NCBI RefSeq assembly: GCF_031585635.1
Contig: NZ_CP134196.1
Span: forward strand, 1,922,001-1,986,000
Source of the DNA: Paraburkholderia sp. FT54
GTDB lineage: Bacteria > Pseudomonadota > Gammaproteobacteria > Burkholderiales > Burkholderiaceae
Reading direction: 5' to 3'
DNA: 64,000 nucleotides
Both the position numbers and the translations under genes were made by a program. Under the pieces are notes generated by a model that saw only the letters and a program-made list of their open reading frames with translations, was not told the origin of the DNA and made no database searches. This document shows positions 8,962 through 16,672 of the stretch, in pieces (positions within the stretch are counted from its first letter, which is position 1; every line of letters begins with the position of its first letter).

Positions 8962-9420
8962 ATGACGATCGTCGATAAATACTGGGACGACGCCCACGAA
9001 GGCGACGAGTGTGTCAGCCCGATCTACACCGTAACCAAAGAGCGCATTCTGGCCTACGCGGACCTGACCGGTGATCACACACCTGTTCACGTCGATGAGG
9101 AATACGCGAACGCGAGCCACTTTGGATCGATCGTCGCGCACGGCCTGTTCGGTTTGTCCATTGCGGACGGACTCAAGACACAAAGCGAATATCGCTTTTT
9201 GCCGGGCATGTCGCTCGGCTGGACCTGGGACTTCAACCTGCCGATCAAGGTGAATGACGTGCTGCACGTGAAATTCCGCGTCGGCACGATGCGGGCAAGC
9301 AAAAGCCGTCCGGACTGGGGCATTGTCGTGCTGCCGTCGGAGTTGATCAATCAGGACGGCCAGATCGTCCAGCATGGCGAGCACCGTTTGATGGTGCCGC
9401 GCCGACCGGGAGCATTCTGA
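8962..9420 (+). CDS. MaoC-like hot-dog dehydratase
   Basis: The 152-residue product is a single hot-dog domain with the MaoC hydratase 2 motif: YADLTGDHTPVHVDEEYA (about residues 32-49) supplies the Asp and His pair, followed by SIVAHGLFGLSIADGL. It hydrates or dehydrates an enoyl-CoA-type thioester. The ATG at 8962 follows GGAGG at 8951-8955. It overlaps the CoA-transferase gene start by 1 bp (TGATG), so translation is probably coupled. A CoA transferase beside a dehydratase indicates that the pathway proceeds through CoA esters. Confidence 0.85.
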   Translation: MTIVDKYWDDAHEGDECVSPIYTVTKERILAYADLTGDHTPVHVDEEYANASHFGSIVAHGLFGLSIADGLKTQSEYRFLPGMSLGWTWDFNLPIKVNDVLHVKFRVGTMRASKSRPDWGIVVLPSELINQDGQIVQHGEHRLMVPRRPGAF

Positions 9421-10640
9421 TGCAGGCACGTCCTCTGGAAGGTATTCGCGTTGTCGACTATAGCCATTTTCTGGCCGGTCCTTATGTCGGACGCTGTCTC
9501 GCGGCGCTTGGCGCCGAAGTGATCAAGGTTGAACGTCCAGTTACCGGCGACGCGGGGCGTCAGCACGCCACCGTGCTCGACGATGAGCAAAGCGCTTATT
9601 TTCTGCAGATGAACATGGGCAAGCGTGGCGTCAGCGTCAACATGCGCGACCCGCGTGGCAAGGGGTTCATGCAGCGGCTGTGCGACTCGGCGGATGTGTT
9701 CGTCGAGAACTACCGGCCGGGCGCGCTGACCAGACTTGGGCTCGGTTACGATGAACTGTCGACGCGTAATCCGGGTCTAGTCTACTGCTCCATCTCCGCC
9801 TACGGCCACACGGGACCGGACGCGCACCGCGCCGGTTTTGGTCTGATCGCCGAGGCAAAGAGCGGGATCATGCAGATGATCGGCACGCCTGGCGAACCGC
9901 CACCGTTGATGCGCATCTCGCTCGGTGACATGTACGCCGGGATTCACGCGGTGGCGGCGATCAATGCCGCGCTGCTCGGCCGCGTGAAGAGCAGCCGAGG
10001 ACAGCACATCGACATGGCGCTGTACGACACGCTCGTGTCGATGCACGAATACGCAGTGCAGTGCTACACGACGCAGGGCATCGTTCCCGAACAGACGGGT
10101 CACGACATGCCCACGTCAACGCTCTACGGCGTGTTCCGCGCGGCAGATGGCGACCTCGTGATTGCCGCGCAGGTGGACGACGCATGGAAGCGCTTCGCCG
10201 CTCTGGTTGAGACACATGGCGGACCAGTCGGGTTCGGCACGGACACGCGCTTGCACACGCTGAACGGGCGCAATGCCAATCGCGTGGAAATTCTGTCGGT
10301 GGTGAAGCCGTGGGTTGGCGGACGGCGGGTCGCCGAGGTGCTGGAATTGCTCGATAGTATCGACGTGCCCTGCGCGAAGGTGCAGCGCATCGACGAGGTA
10401 CTGGCCGATCCGCAGATCATCGCGCGCGGGATGGTGGTCGAACAGCAACACCCGCGCTTCGGCACCTTGCGCCTGCCGAATCTGCCATTCCGCTTTTCCG
10501 ACTGCGACACAACTATCCGCGAAGTCGGGCCGGACCTCGGTCAGCACAATTCGGAAGTCGCTGCGTCACTCGGCTTTACTGCTGCCGAGATTGATGCCAT
10601 GGAGACAGATGGCGTGTTGTATTCGAAGGTGAGGCCGTGA
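9420..10640 (+). CDS. Family III CoA-transferase (CaiB/BaiF)
   Basis: The 406-residue protein has the complete family III fold. The N-terminal GIRVVDYSHFLAGPYVGR and LGAEVIKVERP form the CoA-binding part, NMGKRGVSVNMRDPRGK is the conserved strand region, and ISLGDMYAGIHAV presents the expected nucleophilic Asp at about residue 170. The enzyme moves CoA between carboxylic acids through aspartyl-CoA and probably activates the pathway substrate. Its operon partners (reductase, VOC, MaoC, shikimate dehydrogenase-like) are all acid- or CoA-ester-handling enzymes. The exact acid cannot be read from sequence. Confidence 0.9.
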   Translation: MQARPLEGIRVVDYSHFLAGPYVGRCLAALGAEVIKVERPVTGDAGRQHATVLDDEQSAYFLQMNMGKRGVSVNMRDPRGKGFMQRLCDSADVFVENYRPGALTRLGLGYDELSTRNPGLVYCSISAYGHTGPDAHRAGFGLIAEAKSGIMQMIGTPGEPPPLMRISLGDMYAGIHAVAAINAALLGRVKSSRGQHIDMALYDTLVSMHEYAVQCYTTQGIVPEQTGHDMPTSTLYGVFRAADGDLVIAAQVDDAWKRFAALVETHGGPVGFGTDTRLHTLNGRNANRVEILSVVKPWVGGRRVAEVLELLDSIDVPCAKVQRIDEVLADPQIIARGMVVEQQHPRFGTLRLPNLPFRFSDCDTTIREVGPDLGQHNSEVAASLGFTAAEIDAMETDGVLYSKVRP

Positions 10641-11473
10641 TGAGCGACCAGTATGCAGTGATCGGCAATCCGATCGGCCACACGAAATCGCCGTTGATTC
10701 ACGGGTTGTTTGCCGAAGAATCGCAGCAGGACATGTCGTACGTGGCAATTGAAGGACCGCTGGAGCCGGACGGCGCTTTTGCTGCGACCGTCCGGTCGTT
10801 TATCGCAGGCGGCGGCAAAGGTATGAACGTGACGGCCCCCTTCAAGCTGAAAGCGTTCGCGATGGCCGACGAACGCAGTGAGCGGGCGACACTCGCCGGC
10901 GCGGCGAATGCGCTGAGCTTCAGCGACGGCCGCATTATCGCGGAGAACTTCGATGGCGTTGGCCTCGTGCGGGACATCGAAGTCAATCTGAAAATGCCGA
11001 TGGCCGGCAAGCGCGTGCTGGTGCTCGGCGCGGGAGGCGCGGTGCGCGGCGCATTGCTGCCGTTCATCGCGGCGCGTCCTGCGGAACTTGTCGTTGCGAA
11101 CCGGCACGTCCCGAAGGTCAAGGCGCTGATCGCACAAGTCGCGACATGCGATTCTCTCGTCGCATGCGGGTACGGCGACCTCGAGGCTATGGGCCGTTTT
11201 GATCTTGTAGTCAACGCGACGTCGGCGAGCCTGACCGGCGAACTCCCGCCAGTCCCTCCAGGAGTATTCAGCCCGACCGGGGCGGCCTATGAGCTGGCCT
11301 ACGGCAAGCGTCTCACACCTTTTCTGCGACTCGCACGCAACGCGGGTGTGCTGGGACTCGCGGACGGTGTCGGGATGCTCGTGGAACAGGCCGCCGAAGC
11401 GTTTGCGTGGTGGCGCGGCACGCACCCTCAGACGCGGGCGGTGATCGACCGGCTTTCCGTCCCCCTCGATTGA
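10640..11473 (+). CDS. Shikimate dehydrogenase-family oxidoreductase
   Basis: This 277-residue protein has the AroE layout. The N-terminal substrate domain has YAVIGNPIGHTKSPLIHGLF with the Ser/Thr site residues, then GGGKGMNVTAPFK with the catalytic Lys of the NVT-P-K motif. A Rossmann domain follows with VLVLGAGGAVRGAL. It should reduce or oxidise a shikimate-like hydroxy acid with NAD(P). ATG 10640 and GTG 10637 are adjacent possible starts overlapping the preceding stop. As the last intact gene of a catabolic operon it is more likely a quinate/shikimate-type or side-pathway dehydrogenase than the biosynthetic AroE. Confidence 0.85.
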   Translation: MSDQYAVIGNPIGHTKSPLIHGLFAEESQQDMSYVAIEGPLEPDGAFAATVRSFIAGGGKGMNVTAPFKLKAFAMADERSERATLAGAANALSFSDGRIIAENFDGVGLVRDIEVNLKMPMAGKRVLVLGAGGAVRGALLPFIAARPAELVVANRHVPKVKALIAQVATCDSLVACGYGDLEAMGRFDLVVNATSASLTGELPPVPPGVFSPTGAAYELAYGKRLTPFLRLARNAGVLGLADGVGMLVEQAAEAFAWWRGTHPQTRAVIDRLSVPLD

Positions 11474-11492
11474 ACGCGTGCCGGGGCTCCCT

Positions 11493-11608
11493 ATGACAGC
11501 TGAATCCTATCGTTACTGCCGTTACCGGGTTGAACATCCATTGTTGACCTTGACCATCGATCGGCCCGAGGTCCTGAACGCGATGCATCCGGACGCGCAT
11601 CGTGAATT
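11493..11608 (+). pseudogene. Enoyl-CoA hydratase N-terminal stub
   Basis: From ATG 11493, 19 bp after the shikimate dehydrogenase-like gene, the frame encodes YRVEHPLLTLTIDRPEVLNAM and DAHREF. This is the first beta-strand and NRPEVLNAM-type segment of enoyl-CoA hydratases. After about 39 codons the similarity stops and an MHS-transporter fragment continues in another frame. The operon therefore once had an enoyl-CoA hydratase gene that is now lost. Confidence 0.75.
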
Positions 11609-11732
11609 TGCTGCCACAGTTATTCTTCTCGAAGACCGATCGCACTATTGGCGCGCTCGCCGCGTTTGCGACCTTCTCCGTGTGATTCGGCGCCCGGCCG
11701 CTCGGTGGCCTCGTTTGCGGTTGTCTGGGCGA
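11608..11732 (+). pseudogene. Internal fragment of an MHS-family MFS transporter
   Basis: One frame encodes LPQLFFSKTDRTIGALAAF, then ATFSV, a TGA codon, and FGARPLGGLVCGCLGDRV. This matches transmembrane helix 2 and the helix 2-3 loop of MHS (shikimate/alpha-ketoglutarate) transporters, which read FFPxxDP-TxGTLAAFATFSVGF-ARPLGGLVxGxxGDR. A TGA stands where a Gly codon is expected. The fragment has no start, no amino-terminal helix and no remaining helices, so it is dead. Confidence 0.75.
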
Positions 11733-11775
11733 TCGCGTCTCCTTGCCCGCTGCACTCAGGCCAGCAAGCCGTGGC

Positions 11776-12651
11776 TCATTTACTATCCGATGCAGTGGCC
11801 GCGCACGTCGGGCCAATACTCAGCAATACCGGCCAGTATCGGCTCCAATCGCCGTCGTGCGACACGCCGGGAACCGTCATTGCACGCGCACAACGGGTGC
11901 CGGTTGCCTTGACGAAGCGCGCGGCAACCGCAGGCGGGACAACGGCATCCCCGGCGCCGCTGAAATGTATTTGCGGAATGCCCGCAACCTGTGCCGCGAC
12001 GTCGATTGCGTTTTCCGATTCTGGCATTGGCGACACGTCGTGCAACCGATTGACGAACTCGTCGTCCAGGTTGCCTGCCACGGTGCGAATCGAGGCGACG
12101 TCGGACCGGTGCGCCGCGATGAGCACGACCACCGCGCCGCCCCCTGAATAGCCCACGAGCTCGACAGACTGCCCCGGCGTGAGCGTCGCAAAATGACTCA
12201 CTGCATCGTTCATCGATTCAATGACTTCCGGCGCAAAACGCTTGCCTGTCCAATACGAAATGTCGCAACGCGGATTCGTCGCCTTCGGCGTGAACTGGCA
12301 GGGCCGCGCCAGATAGACGACATTCGGCGCTGGATCCTGTGCGGCAAGTGCGAGACCGGTTGCCTCGCGAGGCGTCGGATCGAGCGAGGGCATGGTGCGC
12401 GACAACCATGCGAGCCCATCGCCTTCGATATACACGCGCAGCGGTTTGTCAGGCTGTGAAATTCGTGAGTAGGCCGTCAACACGAAGCGGCCAGTGTCGA
12501 CCGACACGCGCTGCAGATGAGCGGGCTCAGCAAGGGCGTTGGCATGCGCGTCACGATCCAGCTCGGTGCAGGCCGCAAGCGCAGCCATGACGACCAGTGC
12601 AGTGACCACGTGAAGCAGGCCAGACAGCGAGTTACCGCAATGCCTGTGCAT
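11776..12651 (-). CDS. Alpha/beta-hydrolase lipoprotein
   Basis: This 291-residue protein starts with a lipoprotein signal (MHRHCGNSLSGLLHVVTALV, then AALAAC, with the lipid Cys near residue 27). The hydrolase part shows the nucleophile elbow VELVGYSGGGAVVVLIAA (GYSGG) and an acid/His end (IHFSGAGDAVVPP; VPGVSHDGDW). It probably acts as an esterase or lipase anchored in the outer or inner membrane. The ATG at 12651 has AGAGGAGG upstream; the longer frame to 12936 lies inside the next gene. It overlaps the glycosyltransferase-like gene by 20 bp, so the two are probably co-transcribed. Confidence 0.8.
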   Translation of the reverse strand: MHRHCGNSLSGLLHVVTALVVMAALAACTELDRDAHANALAEPAHLQRVSVDTGRFVLTAYSRISQPDKPLRVYIEGDGLAWLSRTMPSLDPTPREATGLALAAQDPAPNVVYLARPCQFTPKATNPRCDISYWTGKRFAPEVIESMNDAVSHFATLTPGQSVELVGYSGGGAVVVLIAAHRSDVASIRTVAGNLDDEFVNRLHDVSPMPESENAIDVAAQVAGIPQIHFSGAGDAVVPPAVAARFVKATGTRCARAMTVPGVSHDGDWSRYWPVLLSIGPTCAATASDSK

Positions 12652-13498
12652 ACCCTGCTCGACCTCCTCTACTGGCAAGCTGCGCCAATTCAATGGCCAT
12701 TCGCGACACGACAGAGGCCCAGTCCGCGCGCGCGTCCTGGCGAAACAGGCGCGTCTGCGGATACCATGGTGTATCTGTACGCTCGAGCAACCAGCGCCAA
12801 TCCGGGATTTTCGGCAGCATGACCCACGCCGGCCGTCCCAGTGCCCCAGCGAGGTGGACGGGAGACGAGTCCACCGAGATGAGCAGATCGGCAATGTAGA
12901 GGATCGCTGCGGTGTCGTCGAAATCGGCAATCTCATCGCTTAGCGACAAAAGCGACATGCCCGGTGGCGGCGCGTCGGCTTGCGTGGCAGCCGGCCCCTT
13001 CTGGATCGACAGGAAGGTGATGCCGGGCTGTGCAAGCGGTGCAAGGTCGGCGCGTCGCAGCGAGCGGTTTGCATCGTTGGGGTGCGTCGGCCGCCCCGCC
13101 CAGACGAGCGCGACCAGCGGTCGCGGCAAACTGTCGAGACGTTCCCGCCACCGTTCGAGACGATGCGGATCGGCGCTTAGATACGGAACGGGTCCGGGCA
13201 GATCGTCGAGCTTCAGAGCGAGCGCCGCCGGGAGGCTCATCATCTCGCAGTGCATGTCGAATGCGGGCGGCAGGGTGCCTCGCATCACGATCTCGTCGCA
13301 AGCCAGGCTGCGCTGGGCCAGCGAAAGCGTTTCCGCATTGATCTCGAGCACGACCCGCGCTCCGCTTTTTTCTTTGGCCCACGGAACGAGGCGCATGAAC
13401 TGGAGCGTATCGCCGTAGCCCTGTTCGTCGTGGATCAGCAGCGTCTTGCCGGGCATGGCGCGGCCATCCCAACGCGGACGTTGCACCTTGCGTTCCAT
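12632..13498 (-). CDS. Glycosyltransferase family 9-like domain protein, apparently N-terminally short
   Basis: The 288 residues match the C-terminal glycosyltransferase part of TPR-glycosyltransferase fusion proteins: WDGRAMPGKTLLIHDEQGYG and DTLQFMRLVPWA at the start, and LLISVDSSPVHLAGALGRPA with WVMLPKIPDWRW near the end. Relatives usually carry several hundred residues of TPR repeats before this domain. Here a stop codon lies 11 codons upstream of the ATG and no TPR sequence is visible. Either the gene is truncated or it is a short stand-alone form. It may glycosylate a surface protein or polymer. Confidence 0.7.
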   Translation of the reverse strand: MERKVQRPRWDGRAMPGKTLLIHDEQGYGDTLQFMRLVPWAKEKSGARVVLEINAETLSLAQRSLACDEIVMRGTLPPAFDMHCEMMSLPAALALKLDDLPGPVPYLSADPHRLERWRERLDSLPRPLVALVWAGRPTHPNDANRSLRRADLAPLAQPGITFLSIQKGPAATQADAPPPGMSLLSLSDEIADFDDTAAILYIADLLISVDSSPVHLAGALGRPAWVMLPKIPDWRWLLERTDTPWYPQTRLFRQDARADWASVVSRMAIELAQLASRGGRAGYAQALR

Positions 13499-13756
13499 GG
13501 CGCTCGTATGCGCGAGGCTGTACCGGTATCAGTCCAGAGAAGCTCTTTTTTGTCAACGAATTCGCTCGCACCGAAACAGGAAAAGTCTTGCGCGAGCAGT
13601 TGACTGAGTCGTTCATGGGCAAGTCCGTCTGATTTCGACTTGTGGCCTGGCTGAAGCGATTTCGCCTGAATGACCGGGACAGGATGAACGGTGTTCGCCG
13701 TCCTGTCTGTCGTCTCTGATACGTGTACCCGCAGAACGGGTCAAGGATGAGTTTTG

Positions 13757-14845
13757 GTGAATGCGTCTGGTGTGATTGATGTACACACGATGATTGACTA
13801 CCGTCCAATCGGACGGATGCAGAAGCTGGTGCTGCTGTTGGGCTTCTGCATTATTGCGCTGGAAGGGTTCGATCTGGCCGTAATGGGTTTCATCGTCCCG
13901 GTGCTCAAGCAGCAATGGCATGTCACGAACCACGCGTTGGGTCCGGCGTTGAGCGCCGCGCAGATCGGCCTCGTGCTGGGCGCGGTGGCGGCGGGCCCGC
14001 TCGCGGATCGTTTCGGCCGCAAGGCTGTCCTTCTTTTGAGCGTTGCCTTGTTTGGCGCATCCACCTTGCTGAGTGCGACGGCCGGCGATTTGCCGCAACT
14101 GGTTCTTTTCCGGTTTCTGACCGGCATCGGTGTGGGTTCAGTTGTGCCTAACACCGCCACGCTGATTTCCGAATATGCGCCGCAACGGATTCGCTCGCTT
14201 TCGGTTTCGTTCATCATCTGCGGCGTAGCGTTTAGTTCGGCTTGCGCAGGTTTCCTGTCGGCATGGATGATCCCGGCCTTCGGCTGGCGCAGCATGCTGG
14301 TTGTTGGCGGTGTGATTCCGCTTCTGATGCTTCCAGTGTTGCTGGTCGCGCTGCCAGAATCGGTCCGGTTTCTGGTGGCGCAAAAGGCGCCCGCCGCGCG
14401 TATCCGCGCTGTCGTGGAACGGATGGCGCCGGGCGAAACGTCGGCACAGTCGGTTTTTGTCGCCTCGAAGGAGCAGCTCGAAGGCGCTCAAACAAAACTG
14501 CTGTTCGCAGAAAAATATTGGTTTGGTGGCCTGATGATGTGGCTCGCCTACTTTGCCGCGCTTTTCGCGAGCAACATGTTGTCCAACTGGCTGCCGAGTC
14601 TCATCAAGGAATCAGGCTATAGCCTTCAATATGCCGCTCGCGTCGCCGCGGTTTACCAGATGGGGTCCTGCTGGATGCATGGAGCCGGGCGATGCGGCGC
14701 GCTGTTAAGTATTTTCTCAGGCGCGCAGATGCTTAGCTTGGAGTGGAGTGCGAATCGCGTCTTTATGATCCTTATCTTGCCGGCTCTCATTGCTGGCATC
14801 GCGTTGCTTGCCAAGGATCATCGCGGACGATTGGCAGCCCGATAG
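13757..14845 (+). pseudogene. AAHS-family aromatic acid/H+ symporter with an internal deletion
   Basis: The 362 residues follow the aromatic acid:H+ symporter family from the start (IALEGFDLAVMGFIVPVLKQ; ADRFGRKAVLL, the MFS loop motif; GIGVGSVVPNTATLISEYAP) to helix 7 (AARVAAVYQMG). The sequence then jumps to WMHGAGRCGALLSIFSGAQM, which belongs near helix 11. Roughly 75-80 residues covering about helices 8-10 are absent, in frame; family members are usually 440-460 residues. The transporter is probably non-functional. Start GTG 13757 follows AAGGATGA; TTG 13754 and ATG 13790 are alternatives. Confidence 0.8.
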
Positions 14846-14880
14846 GACGCAACGCTTCGGCAAACACGCCGACCGACTTT

Positions 14881-14896
14881 TTGAAATCGATTTCAA
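14881..14896. promoter_or_regulatory. Perfect 16-bp palindrome, LacI-family-like operator
   Basis: TTGAAATCGATTTCAA is a perfect palindrome with a central CG, the symmetry typical of LacI/GalR-family operators. It lies 36 bp after the transporter remnant and upstream of the ArsR/Old Yellow Enzyme genes. No LacI-type gene is present in the window, so the regulator is unknown. Confidence 0.4.
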
Positions 14897-14932
14897 CACC
14901 TATCACCCCTATTAACTGTAGTGCCTTCGAAC

Positions 14933-14952
14933 ATATCGTAAAAATACGATAT
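14933..14952. promoter_or_regulatory. ArsR-type operator
   Basis: ATATCGTAAAAATACGATAT is a perfect 8-bp inverted repeat with a 4-base A spacer, located 81 bp before the ArsR gene. AT-rich repeats of this size and spacing are typical ArsR/SmtB-family operators. It should control the arsR gene and probably the Old Yellow Enzyme gene. Confidence 0.6.
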
Positions 14953-15033
14953 ATGATTCGCCTCGTAGCGATGCAGATGCGAGGCGTTAATCGGCGCCCT
15001 CACCTGCCTGTTGATGACCCTAAAACCCACCCA

Positions 15034-15336
15034 ATGACGCTCGACATCGACGCGATTCACAAAGCGCTGGCCAATCCTGTTCGCCGGGAGATTCTCGGCT
15101 GGCTGCGCGAGCCCTACGCGCATTTCGGCGACCAGGAACTGCCGCTCGATTACGGCGTGTGCGCCGGCAAGATCGACGCGCACTGCGGCTTGTCGCAGTC
15201 CACGGTCTCGGCTCACCTCGCTGCATTGCAGCGCGCGGGTCTCGTCACGTCGAAGCGGGTGGGTCAATGGGTGTTTTTCAAACGCAACGAGGCCGTCATC
15301 CAGGCGTTCCTCGAGCACATGAACACCATGCTCTAG
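15034..15336 (+). CDS. ArsR-family regulator with two cysteines before the recognition helix
   Basis: The 100-residue product is a single winged helix-turn-helix: IHKALANPVRREILGWL, then LSQSTVSAHLAALQRAGLVT as recognition helix, and VGQWVFFKRNE as wing. Cys43 and Cys51 flank the segment just before the recognition helix, a position where ArsR proteins sense thiol-reactive compounds, oxidants or metals. ATG 15034 gives the standard family length; the open frame extends upstream through the operator and is not used. It precedes an Old Yellow Enzyme gene by 87 bp, suggesting that it represses the reductase until an electrophile appears. Confidence 0.82.
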   Translation: MTLDIDAIHKALANPVRREILGWLREPYAHFGDQELPLDYGVCAGKIDAHCGLSQSTVSAHLAALQRAGLVTSKRVGQWVFFKRNEAVIQAFLEHMNTML

Positions 15337-15423
15337 GCGTTGTTATTCGCATCGCCGCGCTTCTTTCATCAAGCAGTTTTTTCAAGGCTCGGGCCGCGTG
15401 CCCTCGGCCAAAGGTGAACACAT

Positions 15424-16485
15424 ATGCCGACTCTTTTCGATCCGCTGCAAATTGGCGACATCACGCTGTCGAACCGCATCATCATGGCGCCGCTCACGCG
15501 CCAGCGCGCCGAAGAAATCCGCGTGCCGAATGCGCTGATGGCGAAGTACTACGCTGAGCGCGCGAGCGCCGGCCTGATCATCAGCGAAGCGACTTCTGTC
15601 ACGCCGCAAGGCGTGGGTTACGCCGAGACGCCGGGCATCTGGTCGCAGGAACAGGTCGAAGGCTGGAAGCTCGTCACGAGCGCGGTGCACGCCGCCGGCG
15701 GCAAGATCTTTCTGCAACTGTGGCACGTCGGCCGTATTTCGGACCCGCTGTTCCTGAACGGCGAATTGCCGGTCGCGCCGAGCGCGATCGCGGCACAAGG
15801 CCACGTGAGCCTGGTGCGTCCGGAACGTCCCTATGTGACCCCGCGCGCCCTCGAACTCGATGAAATCGCCAGCGTGGTGGAAGCGTTCCGCAAAGGCGCG
15901 GAAAACGCCAAGGCAGCCGGTTTCGACGGCGTCGAAGTACACGGCGCGAACGGCTATCTGCTCGACCAGTTCCTGCAGGACAGCACCAACAAGCGGACCG
16001 ACACCTACGGCGGTTCGATCGAGAACCGCGCGCGTCTGCTGCTCGAAGTCACCGACGCCTGTATCGACGTGTGGGGCGCGAACCGCGTCGGTGTGCACCT
16101 CGCACCGCGCCGCGACGTGCACACCATGGGCGATTCCGATCCGGCCGGCACGTTCGGCTACGTGGCCCGCGAGCTCGGCAAGCGCAAGATCGCATTCATC
16201 GCCGCACGTGAAGCGCTCGGCGACGACCGTCTCGGCCCGCAACTGAAAAAAGCATTCGGCGGCCCGTACATCGCGAACGAAAAATTCACCAAGGAAACCG
16301 CGCAACAGGTGCTCGACGCAGGTGAAGCGGATGCGGTGGCATGGGGTCAACTGTTCATCGCGAATCCGGATCTGGTGCGCCGCTTCGCCACGAACGCGCC
16401 GTTGAACAAGCCGAACCCCGCGACGTATTACGCACGCGGCGAAACCGGCTACGTCGATTATCCGACGCTGGAAACGGTGGAATGA
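15424..16485 (+). CDS. Old Yellow Enzyme-family alkene reductase (NemA-like)
   Basis: This 353-residue flavoenzyme has the FMN TIM-barrel markers: LFDPLQIGDITLSNRIIMAP, the active-site segment VEVHGANGYLLDQFLQDSTN with the substrate-binding His173/Asn176 pair, and the NKRTDTYGGSIENRAR loop. Such enzymes reduce activated alkenes, maleimides, quinones and nitro-esters with NAD(P)H. It lies downstream of an ArsR regulator and ends before a strong terminator. Related systems detoxify reactive electrophiles, which fits here. It is close to N-ethylmaleimide reductase, but the physiological substrate is unknown. Confidence 0.92.
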   Translation: MPTLFDPLQIGDITLSNRIIMAPLTRQRAEEIRVPNALMAKYYAERASAGLIISEATSVTPQGVGYAETPGIWSQEQVEGWKLVTSAVHAAGGKIFLQLWHVGRISDPLFLNGELPVAPSAIAAQGHVSLVRPERPYVTPRALELDEIASVVEAFRKGAENAKAAGFDGVEVHGANGYLLDQFLQDSTNKRTDTYGGSIENRARLLLEVTDACIDVWGANRVGVHLAPRRDVHTMGDSDPAGTFGYVARELGKRKIAFIAAREALGDDRLGPQLKKAFGGPYIANEKFTKETAQQVLDAGEADAVAWGQLFIANPDLVRRFATNAPLNKPNPATYYARGETGYVDYPTLETVE

Positions 16486-16588
16486 GTCTTGAAACAAGCG
16501 GGAAAAAGGCGAAGCTATGCGGTGAGTCGGCGGAGCTCAGGCTGCTGAGTTGAGGCGTGCAATGCATGGCACTGCGCCCAAAACCCGC

Positions 16589-16640
16589 GCGGCGGGTGTG
16601 ACCTGAACCACATGTTCCAGTCACACCCGCCGCTTTTTTT
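16589..16640 (+). terminator. Rho-independent terminator after the Old Yellow Enzyme gene
   Basis: A perfect 14-bp stem (GCGGCGGGTGTGAC at 16589-16602 with its complement at 16620-16633) encloses a 17-base loop and is followed by seven T residues at 16634-16640. Confidence 0.92.
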
Positions 16641-16672
16641 ATGCCCGAACATAGGCCCAGGCATATCACACA

